This document shows, in pieces, positions 1 to 5,431 of a DNA stretch of 16,786 nt; position 1 is the first letter of the stretch; each line of letters begins with the position of its first letter. Under the pieces are notes generated by a model. That model had not been told where the DNA came from and did not search any database. It saw only the letters and a program-made list of their open reading frames with translations. Source of the DNA: UBA9676 sp036522155 (GTDB lineage Bacteria; Actinomycetota; Actinomycetes; Streptosporangiales; Streptosporangiaceae); NCBI GenBank assembly GCA_036522155.1, contig DATDGI010000318.1, positions 1 through 16,786 of the forward strand. Reading direction: 5' to 3'. A program made the position numbers and the translations under genes.

Positions 1-213
1 GGCGCCCGGCATGTCACGCTGGAAGTGGCCCACGTGCCCGGGCTGCTGCGGTTGCGGGTCTGCGACGACGGCTCCGGTGGCGCCCGCGTCGAGGATCGCG
101 GCGGACTGGCCGGCCTCGCTGAGCGGGTCGAGACCGTGGACGGCAGGCTGCGGGTCACCAGCCCGCCCGGAGGCCCCACCGTGGTCACCGTCGACCTGCC
201 ATCGCACGCCTGA
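1..213 (+). CDS. Sensor histidine kinase, C-terminal fragment (5' end outside window)
   Basis: The reading frame is open from base 1 and ends in TGA at 211-213, giving the last 70 residues of a protein that begins upstream. These residues look like the end of a HATPase_c domain: a CDDGSGG stretch (the D-x-G box that contacts ATP), then GGLAGLAERV (the glycine-rich G2 region typical of NarL-type kinases), then a closing beta-strand ending in VTVDLP. In this family the protein is an inner-membrane or cytosolic kinase that phosphorylates a partner response regulator. The regulator gene begins 17 bp downstream on the same strand, so the two are almost certainly one operon and a cognate pair. The His-phosphorylation domain and sensor region lie outside the window, so the stimulus cannot be inferred. 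Confidence 0.85.
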   Translation, partial: GARHVTLEVAHVPGLLRLRVCDDGSGGARVEDRGGLAGLAERVETVDGRLRVTSPPGGPTVVTVDLPSHA

Positions 214-230
214 CCGAACTGGAGGGCCCG

Positions 231-887
231 ATGCGGATTGTGATCGCCGAAGACTCTGCGGTAGTCCGGGCGGGCCTGGCCGAGATCCTCACCGACCGCG
301 GCCACCAGGTGGCCGCCGCCGTCGGCAACGCCGAGGACCTGCTCGCTGCGATAGACCAGCACCAGCCGGACGTCACCGTGGTGGACGTGCGGATGCCGCC
401 CAGCTACACCGACGAGGGCCTGCGCGCCGCGATCGCCATCCGCCGCGACCATCCCAAGACTGGGGTACTGGTGTTCTCCCAGTACATCGAGACCCGCTAC
501 ACCGCCGACCTGCTTGGCGCCGCCCCGGGCAGCGGTGCGGCAGGCGTCGGGTACCTGCTCAAGGACCGGGTCGCCGACGTCGGGGAGTTCGTCGAGGCGC
601 TGAGCCGGGTGGCCGCCGGCGGCACCGCCCTGGACCCAGAGGTCGTTACCCAACTCCTCGGCGCCAGTCGCCGCACCGACGGGCTCGGCTCCCTCACGGC
701 CAGAGAGTGCGATGTGCTGGCCCTGATGGCCGAAGGCCGGTCCAACGCCGCCATCGCCGGGACCCTCGTGATCTCCGAACGCGCCGTCGAAAAGCACATC
801 GGCAACATCTTCAGCAAACTCGGCCTGCCCCCCTCCGACGCCGACCACCGCCGGGTGCTCGCCGTCCTCCGCTACCTGCAATCCTGA
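231..887 (+). CDS. NarL/FixJ-family response regulator with LuxR-type HTH
   Basis: This 218-aa protein has the usual two-domain layout. The receiver domain (about 1-120) shows the acidic pair E7/D8, the phospho-acceptor D52 in VVDVRMP, and K111 in GYLLKD. A LuxR-type helix-turn-helix (about 154-218) contains SLTARECDVL, GRSNAAIAGTL and ERAVEKHIGNIFSKLGL. Phosphorylation by a partner kinase should promote DNA binding. The kinase fragment ending at 213 is the obvious partner. The ATG at 231 is preceded by GGAGGG at 221-226, which fixes the start. Compared with a typical receiver, the loop after D52 reads PPSYTDEG, a common actinobacterial variant. Target genes are unknown. It converges on arsR, and the 143-bp gap between them shows no clear terminator. 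Confidence 0.93.
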   Translation: MRIVIAEDSAVVRAGLAEILTDRGHQVAAAVGNAEDLLAAIDQHQPDVTVVDVRMPPSYTDEGLRAAIAIRRDHPKTGVLVFSQYIETRYTADLLGAAPGSGAAGVGYLLKDRVADVGEFVEALSRVAAGGTALDPEVVTQLLGASRRTDGLGSLTARECDVLALMAEGRSNAAIAGTLVISERAVEKHIGNIFSKLGLPPSDADHRRVLAVLRYLQS

Positions 888-1030
888 CCGGCGATCGCAC
901 CATTACCAATCTCAAAATGCCCGCTCGCCGTGCTCGCCTTCGCGCCCCGGCGCCCTCAGGCAGGGGTTGCCAGCGGCCTCACGCCCACACTTTGCTTATT
1001 GCCGTGGCGAATGGCACGCGATCTTGGGTG

Positions 1031-1396
1031 TCAGCGCGCGGGACTCAGCACTGCGGAGAGCGCGTCCATGGCTGAGGGGACGAGCGCGTAATAGGCCCAT
1101 ACGCCGCGCTTGTCACGGGTGAAGATTCCGGCGCTTACGAGGATTTTGAGGTGGTGGGAGATGGTCGGCTGGGTCAGGCCGAGCGGCCCGGTCAGCTCGC
1201 AGACACAGGCTTCGCCGCCTTCGTGCGCGGCGACCATGGAGACCAGCCGCAGCCGGGTCGGGTCGGCCAGGGCCTTGAGGAGCCGGGCCAGGTCGGCGGC
1301 CTGACTAGCGGTGATCGGCTCGCGCAGCAGCGGTGTGCAGCACGCATCTACGAGCCGGAGGCCTGGCGGGCTCTGGGCGGTCGCTGAGGTGGTCAC
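1031..1396 (-). CDS. arsR: ArsR/SmtB-family metalloregulator (arsenic repressor)
   Basis: This 121-aa winged-helix repressor starts at GTG (1396-1394). The core reads LLKALADPTRLRLVSM, then the recognition region LTQPTISHHLKIL and the wing GVWAYYAL. Two possible thiol sites are visible: an adjacent pair C19-C20 near the N-terminus, and C64-V-C66 in ACVCEL at the start of the DNA-binding helices, as in the classical ELCVCDL metal box. In this family the apo-protein represses, and As(III) binding to cysteines releases it. The gene is divergent from arsM, so it probably represses both itself and the methyltransferase operon from sites in the shared gap. Binding of As(III) rather than another metal is inferred from its neighbours. 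Confidence 0.92.
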   Translation of the reverse strand: MTTSATAQSPPGLRLVDACCTPLLREPITASQAADLARLLKALADPTRLRLVSMVAAHEGGEACVCELTGPLGLTQPTISHHLKILVSAGIFTRDKRGVWAYYALVPSAMDALSAVLSPAR

Positions 1397-1484
1397 CTGA
1401 TCAGTATGCGGCAGGCATTGACATCGGTCTATCTCTTAGGCAAGGTGGGCATCGACAATCATCTATGCCAGGAGACTGGTCGCC
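1397..1484. promoter_or_regulatory. arsR-arsM divergent control region with two copies of a 17-bp operator-like motif
   Basis: The gap between the divergent genes holds two copies of CATYGACA-N4-TCTAT, at 1416-1432 and 1450-1466 (12 of 17 positions identical, starts 34 bp apart). The first also reads as an imperfect dyad, ATTGAC-N4-GTCTAT. The second ends three bases before the arsM ribosome-binding site AGGAG (1470-1474). Their placement fits ArsR binding and control of both genes. Promoter boxes are not clear: TTGACA at 1418-1423 resembles a -35 box, but no good -10 box follows at normal spacing. The arrangement suggests two ArsR dimers; that they are the real operators is inference. Confidence 0.55.
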
Positions 1485-2279
1485 ATGACCGACGAGACCC
1501 GCAGCAGCCTGCGTGAGCAGGTCCGCTCCCGGTATGCCGAGGCGGCCCATGCGGTGCTGGAACCGAGGCCGGGGGTCACCGCCGCGTGCTGCGAGAGTTC
1601 CGCCTCGTGTTGCGGTACCGGGTCGGTGGCGCTGGACTCAGCTGACTGCTTCGGCGGGCAGCTGTACGGCGAGGGCGAGACCGACGGCCTGCCCGAGGAG
1701 GCGGTGCTGGCCAGCCTGGGCTGCGGCAACCCGCTGGCGGTGGCCGACCTGCGCGAGGGCGAGCGGGTGCTGGACCTGGGTTCCGGCGGTGGCATCGACG
1801 TGCTGCTGTCGGCCCGCCGGGTTGGCCCGTCCGGGTTCGCCTACGGGGTGGACATGACCGACGACATGCTCCAGCTGGCTCGCCAGAACGCCGCCAAGGC
1901 CGGGGCTGAGAACGTCGAGTTCCTCAAGGGCGAGATCGAGGCCCTGCCACTGACGGACGCGGCGGTGGATGTGGTGATCTCCAATTGCGTGATCAACCTG
2001 TCCGTGGACAAGCCCGCCGTGCTGGCCGAGATGTTCCGGGTCCTCGTGCCGGGTGGGCGGATCGGCATCACCGACGTGGTGACCGAAGATCACCTGACTC
2101 CAGAGGACCGGGCGGCGGCCGGGTCCTACGTCGGCTGCATCGCCGGGGCACTATCCCGGGCCGAGTACCTCGACGGTCTCAGGTCGGCCGGGTTCACCGA
2201 TGCGTCGGTGACCTTCACCACCGAGGCGGCCCCCGGCATGCACTCGGCCATCATCCGCGCCGTCAAGCCCGGCCGGTGA
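1485..2279 (+). CDS. arsM: Arsenite S-adenosylmethionine methyltransferase ArsM
   Basis: This 264-aa cytosolic enzyme methylates As(III) using S-adenosylmethionine. The SAM-binding motif I is VLDLGSGGGID (about 95-105). Hallmark cysteines of the family are present: C80 in SLGCGNP, C168 in SNCVINL and C218 in VGCIAGAL. C55 in ADCFGG probably supplies the fourth. Extra CC pairs lie at 35-36 and 42-43 in the N-terminal segment, where many bacterial ArsM proteins also carry cysteines. Length and motif order look complete. The start is ATG 1485 with AGGAG ten bases upstream. It is the first gene of a tight operon with a 97-aa unknown, a channel and arsC, and probably depends on ArsR. Products could be methylated arsenicals up to volatile forms; which one forms cannot be told from sequence. 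Confidence 0.95.
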   Translation: MTDETRSSLREQVRSRYAEAAHAVLEPRPGVTAACCESSASCCGTGSVALDSADCFGGQLYGEGETDGLPEEAVLASLGCGNPLAVADLREGERVLDLGSGGGIDVLLSARRVGPSGFAYGVDMTDDMLQLARQNAAKAGAENVEFLKGEIEALPLTDAAVDVVISNCVINLSVDKPAVLAEMFRVLVPGGRIGITDVVTEDHLTPEDRAAAGSYVGCIAGALSRAEYLDGLRSAGFTDASVTFTTEAAPGMHSAIIRAVKPGR

Positions 2280-2578
2280 TCGCCATGCCGGGAGCGAGCG
2301 AGCAGACCAGCCAGGTCAAGGTGCTGAACGTCAACTGGGCCGCCGGGCCGGACGGCGATGACGGCCGGTTCGAGGTGATGATCGTGACCGCGGACGGCCA
2401 GCAGCACACCTTCGCGCCCAGCCCGGCCGCGATGGCCGCGCTGCTGGCCCTGGCCAAGACCGACGCCATCCTGCTGTGGGACCCGCAGGGCCGGACGCTG
2501 ATCGCCGCCAACATCGTCGGCACCTGGCTGGCCCCGACCGGGCTCACCCGAGTCGCCGTCACCACCCCGGGCCAGTGA
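2276..2578 (+). CDS. Uncharacterised small protein of the arsenic operon (about 97-100 aa)
   Basis: I do not recognise this protein. The frame starts either at GTG 2276, overlapping the arsM stop as GTGA, or at ATG 2285 nine bases later; the latter gives 97 aa beginning MPGASEQ. No strong ribosome-binding site is visible, so translation is probably coupled to arsM. The protein has no cysteine, no signal peptide and no membrane segment. It looks like a compact alpha/beta domain: a strand VKVLNVNWAA, a strand FEVMIVTADGQQHTF, a helix PAAMAALLALAKT, then AILLWDP and TLIAANIVGTWL. The lack of cysteine argues against a simple arsenic-binding chaperone. It sits between arsM and the channel with 4-bp overlaps on both sides, so a role linked to arsenic handling is likely, but its function is unknown. 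Confidence 0.75.
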   Translation: MIAMPGASEQTSQVKVLNVNWAAGPDGDDGRFEVMIVTADGQQHTFAPSPAAMAALLALAKTDAILLWDPQGRTLIAANIVGTWLAPTGLTRVAVTTPGQ

Positions 2579-3165
2579 ACGCTGCTATCGGTCGGCGGCT
2601 GCTGGCCGAGCTCCTGGGCAGCATGTTCCTGGCAGCCACGGTGGTCGGCTCGGGCATCGCCGCCCAGCGCCTATCCCCCGGCAATACCGGCCTGAAGCTG
2701 CTGGAGAACGCCGCCGCGACCGCAGCCGGGCTGTTCGCCATCATCTTGATGTTCGGCCCGGTCTCGGGCGGCCACTTCAACCCGGCGGTCTCCTTCGCCG
2801 ACGCAGTGTTCGGCGGGCTGTCCTGGCGGGATGCTACTGCCTACGTGCCGGTGCAGGTGGCCGGGTGCATCGGCGGCGCGGTGCTGGCCAACCTGATGTT
2901 CGCCCTCCCAGCGGTCAACCCGGCTATCACCATCGGCCGGATGTTCTCGGACACCTTCGCGGGGATTGCCCCGGCAGCGGCACCTAGCTTCATCGCCGCT
3001 CAGCTGCTCGGCGGCGCCCTGGCCGTCATGGTGATCCGGGCGCTGTATCCGGCGATTACCCCGGCCCAGGCCGCCGGCGTCCTGGTCCCTCCCCCGCCCA
3101 GCCGCACCTCACCCGATGAGAGTCCTGCTGCTGGCCTGCCTGCCGGTGAAAGGCCGCTGTCATGA
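2575..3165 (+). CDS. MIP/aquaporin-family channel of the arsenic operon, apparently internally deleted
   Basis: The 196-aa product starts at GTG 2575, overlapping the previous stop (GTGA). Two asparagine-proline-alanine boxes are visible: FNPAV (NPA at 69-71) and VNPAI (NPA at 115-117). Membrane helices are visible at about 8-28, 45-62, 88-110 and 137-155. In relatives from actinobacterial arsenic operons, as I recall them, FALPAV is followed by two further helices before a SFANPAITIGR-like segment. Here FALPAV runs directly into NPAITIGR, so about 75 residues covering helices 4-5 seem to be missing in frame at 2911-2919. The flanking sequence is otherwise well preserved. A full-length version would be an arsenite-permeable channel, an alternative to ArsB. 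The last 25 residues are proline-rich and disordered-looking. Whether this short form works is doubtful. It could also be an assembly error. Confidence 0.8.
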   Translation: MNAAIGRRLLAELLGSMFLAATVVGSGIAAQRLSPGNTGLKLLENAAATAAGLFAIILMFGPVSGGHFNPAVSFADAVFGGLSWRDATAYVPVQVAGCIGGAVLANLMFALPAVNPAITIGRMFSDTFAGIAPAAAPSFIAAQLLGGALAVMVIRALYPAITPAQAAGVLVPPPPSRTSPDESPAAGLPAGERPLS

Positions 3166-3560
3166 CCGATGTCCCGCGCGTGCTGTTCGTCTGCACCCAC
3201 AATGCGGGCCGGTCCCAGATGGCCGCCGCGCTGCTCGACCACGAGGCCCGCGGCCGGGTCCAGGTGACCTCAGCCGGATCACAGCCTGCCCGCGAACTGA
3301 ACCCCGCCGTCGTGCAGGCCATGGCCGAGATCGGCCTGGACATCGCCCACGAGTTCCCCAAGCCGCTGACCGGCGACCAGGTCCAGGCCGCCGACGTCGT
3401 CATCACCATGGGCTGCGGCGACGCCTGCCCGGTCTACCCCGGCAAGCGCTACCTGGATTGGGACCTCCCCGACCCGGCAGGCCTCGACCTGCCAGCCATC
3501 CGCCCCATCCGCGACGACATCTACCGCCGCGTCCGCGCCCTGCTCACCGCACTGACCTGA
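3162..3560 (+). CDS. arsC: Arsenate reductase, low-molecular-weight phosphatase fold
   Basis: This 132-aa cytosolic enzyme reduces arsenate to arsenite. The N-terminal anion-binding loop is VCTHNAGRSQM with nucleophile C11 (the C-x-x-N-x-x-R-S signature of the LMW-PTPase-type reductases). Two more cysteines, C85 and C89 in MGCGDACPV, could relay the disulfide as in thioredoxin-linked ArsC. In actinobacteria related enzymes can instead use mycothiol and mycoredoxin, so the reductant is uncertain. The family motif KRYLDWDLPDPAG is present and the length is normal, so this gene looks intact. The ATG at 3162 overlaps the channel stop as ATGA, making it the last gene of the arsM operon. Arsenite produced here would be the substrate of ArsM and, if functional, of the channel. 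Confidence 0.93.
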   Translation: MTDVPRVLFVCTHNAGRSQMAAALLDHEARGRVQVTSAGSQPARELNPAVVQAMAEIGLDIAHEFPKPLTGDQVQAADVVITMGCGDACPVYPGKRYLDWDLPDPAGLDLPAIRPIRDDIYRRVRALLTALT

Positions 3561-3650
3561 ACGAATGACTCCCTTCTTGACTGTCGCAGCATTCCGCCGA
3601 TGAAGCCTGGCCTGGGAGTACTACACCGTGCTGGAGCACATCGAGACGCC

Positions 3651-3895
3651 ATGACCTCGCCGCTCCCTTGGCCATGGCCCACCGCCGGCCAGGGTCAGGA
3701 CACCGGGCACGTGGCTGTGCCGGCGGACTGGCTCAGGCTGGCCCGCCTGGCCCGGCTGCTGTCCTGGCTCACCCTGGCTTGGATGGGCATCGAGGGCGGG
3801 GTCGCAATCGGGCGGGCTGGGCCCTGGTCGAGGGACGCCGAGCCTGGGCCGGGAAGTCGTGCGGCTGCGCATGTGAGCCAGGCGCGCGCTGCTGA
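3651..3895 (+). pseudogene. Remnant of a cation-efflux-like membrane transporter (internal deletion plus frame change)
   Basis: Two pieces of one recognisable protein are fused in different frames. From about 3711 the first frame reads ADWLRLARLARLLSWLTLAW followed by MGIEGGVAI. This resembles the N-terminus and start of the first membrane helix of cation-transporter proteins often seen near actinobacterial metal genes. At about 3805-3812 similarity stops, and the +2 frame continues with AGWALVEGRRAWAGKSCGC up to TGA at 3893-3895, which resembles the C-terminus of the same family. The central membrane domain, probably well over 100 residues, is absent, so the gene cannot be functional. ATG 3651 or GTG 3711 could be the old start. 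Just upstream, 3604-3654 encodes LAWEYYTVLEHIETP and ends in a stop that overlaps ATG 3651 as ATGA, perhaps the tail of a lost partner gene. Confidence 0.6.
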
Positions 3896-3921
3896 TCACT
3901 CAGGGAGCCCAGCAATGCCGA

Positions 3922-3938
3922 CTACGACAGTGTTGTAG
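3922..3938 (-). terminator. Possible hairpin terminator after the DUF5996 gene
   Basis: On the minus strand the sequence CTACAACACTGTCGTAG folds into a stem of about seven pairs (one G-U) with a three-base loop. It begins four bases after the stop codon of the gene at 3943-4866. There is no T-run after it, so it is at best a weak or Rho-assisted terminator. Confidence 0.3.
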
Positions 3939-3942
3939 CCGG

Positions 3943-4866
3943 TCAGGCGACCGGCGGGGGAACTCCCCCCACACTGGCAGACAGCGCCGACTCCCAGCCG
4001 CAGACCGCGCACGCATGCAGGACCGCCGACCGGCCGAAATCGAGCGCGGCGCGGTGCGGATCCGGGCTGGCACGAGCGTCGTCCCAGTCGAGCACGTATT
4101 CGCCCAGCCCGGCGTCCCAGTGGGCGGCCGCCGGTGACAGCGTCGCGGTCGCGAAGCCTTCGGGCGCGGGATAGGCGTAGGCGAAGAAGGCTGCCCGCGG
4201 GTAGCGTACATCGCCAGGCCACCACCCGACTTCGATCTGCTCGGCGTCCCCCGCGTTACGCATGATGAAGTCACCGGACGAAGGCTCTATCGGCAGACCG
4301 GAGAACAGGCTCACCGCCAGGTCGAACGAGCCCCACCACGCGTTGACCGGTGTCGAGCGCCCGCGGTAGGGGGCGCGCAACGCTGACAGGACCAGCGCCG
4401 CGCGGGTCGCCGCCGCGAAATAAGTGGTGACCTGGGCAGGGTCGTAGGTCGCGTGCTCATCATCGTCATCCAGCGGGGTGGTCCACGGCGTCTCCTGCGG
4501 CCTGGGATTTATCTCCACCGGGCCCGCCAGGCCGCGGACCGCCGCCAGCACGTCACGTGTCACCTCCCTGACCGGCCGGTCCGGCGTGAGCGCGACCCGG
4601 TCCACTCGTCCGTCGCTGTGCTCCGCAACGGCTTGATGGGTCCGCAGGTCCAACGCCACGACCAGCGCACCGGAACCGTCGGGCGCCGGCAGCGGAAGCG
4701 TCTCCCAACCGCGTGCGGTCAGGCGCAGCGCGGCGTGCTGCAGCTGGGGCTCGGGCGGAGCCAGCGCCGCGGCCAGCTTGCCCAGGACTTGCGTGTGGGC
4801 GTGCAGGGTGTCGCACGTGGCCGCCCAGGCGTCGTAGGGAAGAAGCGCCGACCATGCAGTTGGCAT
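3943..4866 (-). CDS. DUF5996-family protein
   Basis: This 307-aa soluble protein resembles the DUF5996 family of actinobacteria and other bacteria. Matching features are the N-terminal LLPYDAWAATCDTLHAHTQV, a central conserved WWGSFDLAVSLFSG (about 177-190), the acidic DDDDEHATYDP (about 133-143) and a C-terminal AAFFAYAYPAPEGF followed by YVLDWDDAR. Members are about 300 aa, so the gene is complete. No catalytic motif, signal peptide or membrane helix is evident, and the molecular function is unknown. The start is ATG 4866-4864, with GAGGG about eleven bases upstream on the minus strand. It stands alone, flanked by decayed genes on both sides, and looks intact itself. Confidence 0.8.
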   Translation of the reverse strand: MPTAWSALLPYDAWAATCDTLHAHTQVLGKLAAALAPPEPQLQHAALRLTARGWETLPLPAPDGSGALVVALDLRTHQAVAEHSDGRVDRVALTPDRPVREVTRDVLAAVRGLAGPVEINPRPQETPWTTPLDDDDEHATYDPAQVTTYFAAATRAALVLSALRAPYRGRSTPVNAWWGSFDLAVSLFSGLPIEPSSGDFIMRNAGDAEQIEVGWWPGDVRYPRAAFFAYAYPAPEGFATATLSPAAAHWDAGLGEYVLDWDDARASPDPHRAALDFGRSAVLHACAVCGWESALSASVGGVPPPVA

Positions 4867-4917
4867 AGACGCAAGCTACCCTCAACCGCCTGCCGGCGTG
4901 TGCGGGCAGGATGACGG

Positions 4918-5222
4918 CTAGGTGCCGGGTGAGTTCTTGCTCAGTTCCGCGATCTGGGCGCGTGCGAGGCTGATGAGTTCTCGTTGGTATTCGCATCCCC
5001 GCCCAGGCCCCATCCGCCCTCGGGCGCCTCGGTCAGCAGCACCCAGGTCCGGTCGGCCAGGGTGGGGTCGCCGGCGGCTGCTGCGATGATGTCGGTGAGC
5101 TGGCGGACGACCGCGAGTTGCTTGTCGCGGTCCAGCGCGCCGGAGTTGGTAAGGACCTGAACGCGGACATAGTTGCTGTCGCCGTCGACGTTGGCCAGAG
5201 AGTCGGCATCGAGGTCATGCAC
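4918..5222 (-). pseudogene. Tautomerase-like protein, frameshifted and without a clear start
   Basis: On the minus strand, residues from NYVRVQVLTNSGALDRDKQL through TWVLLTEAPEGGWGLGG (5174 down to about 4995) resemble small 4-oxalocrotonate-tautomerase-like proteins. Then ANTNE breaks off: the frame continues as NSSASHAP, whereas the next frame reads ELISLARAQIAELSKNSPGT and ends at TAG 4920-4918, an expected family C-terminus. Loss of one base near 4979-4983 (GAGAACTC) explains this. Members normally begin Met-Pro at the first strand, with the proline catalytic. Here the strand is preceded by DGDSN and no ATG-CCN, so the start also seems lost. GTG 5222-5220 is a weak alternative start. I read it as a pseudogene; a sequencing error could explain the frameshift but not the missing start. 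Confidence 0.6.
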
Positions 5223-5272
5223 GAACGCTGCCGTGCTTTTGCGAGGCTGATGATGCTGCCGCTCCCCCGGGC

Positions 5273-5431
5273 GGCCGGCTCTTCCTCTCACCGCGCACGG
5301 TCAGCTCGCATCTGTACCGGTCCTATCCCAAGCTTGGGGTGGCCGGCCGCCACCAGCTGCGCGACGTGATCGCCCGCGCCGGCCCGCCAGCGCCAGCACA
5401 CGAAAGCGCCGGCAGCGAGACTCTGGTCTAA
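5273..5431 (+). pseudogene. C-terminal remnant of a LuxR-type transcription regulator
   Basis: The frame ending at TAA 5429-5431 encodes GRLFLSPRTVSSHLYRSYPK followed by LGVAGRHQLRDVIARAG. This is the recognition and last helices of a LuxR-type helix-turn-helix, as found at the end of large STAND/LuxR regulators. Upstream of 5273 the expected start of the domain (L-T-x-x-E, then LAA-x-G-L-S-N) is absent, and the frame reads ADDAAAPPG instead, so only the last 52 or so codons survive. There is no start codon or ribosome-binding site for a separate small protein. Its stop overlaps the end of the minus-strand dehydrogenase gene by four bases. The flanking tautomerase-like gene is also broken, pointing to a rearrangement at about 5180-5273. 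Confidence 0.6.

Noticed and set aside
888..1030. Possible terminator between the first response regulator and arsR
   Set aside because: Only short, imperfect GC-rich stems were found and no T-run on either strand. Nothing was strong enough to annotate.
1418..1446. TTGACA as the -35 box of an arsM promoter
   Set aside because: No acceptable -10 sequence lies 16-19 bp downstream. The TTGACA is better explained as part of the repeated operator-like motif.
3604..3654. Short frame encoding LAWEYYTVLEHIETP ending in ATGA overlap with the transporter remnant
   Set aside because: Preceded immediately by an in-frame stop and only 16 codons long. It may be the tail of a lost gene, but there is not enough sequence to name one.
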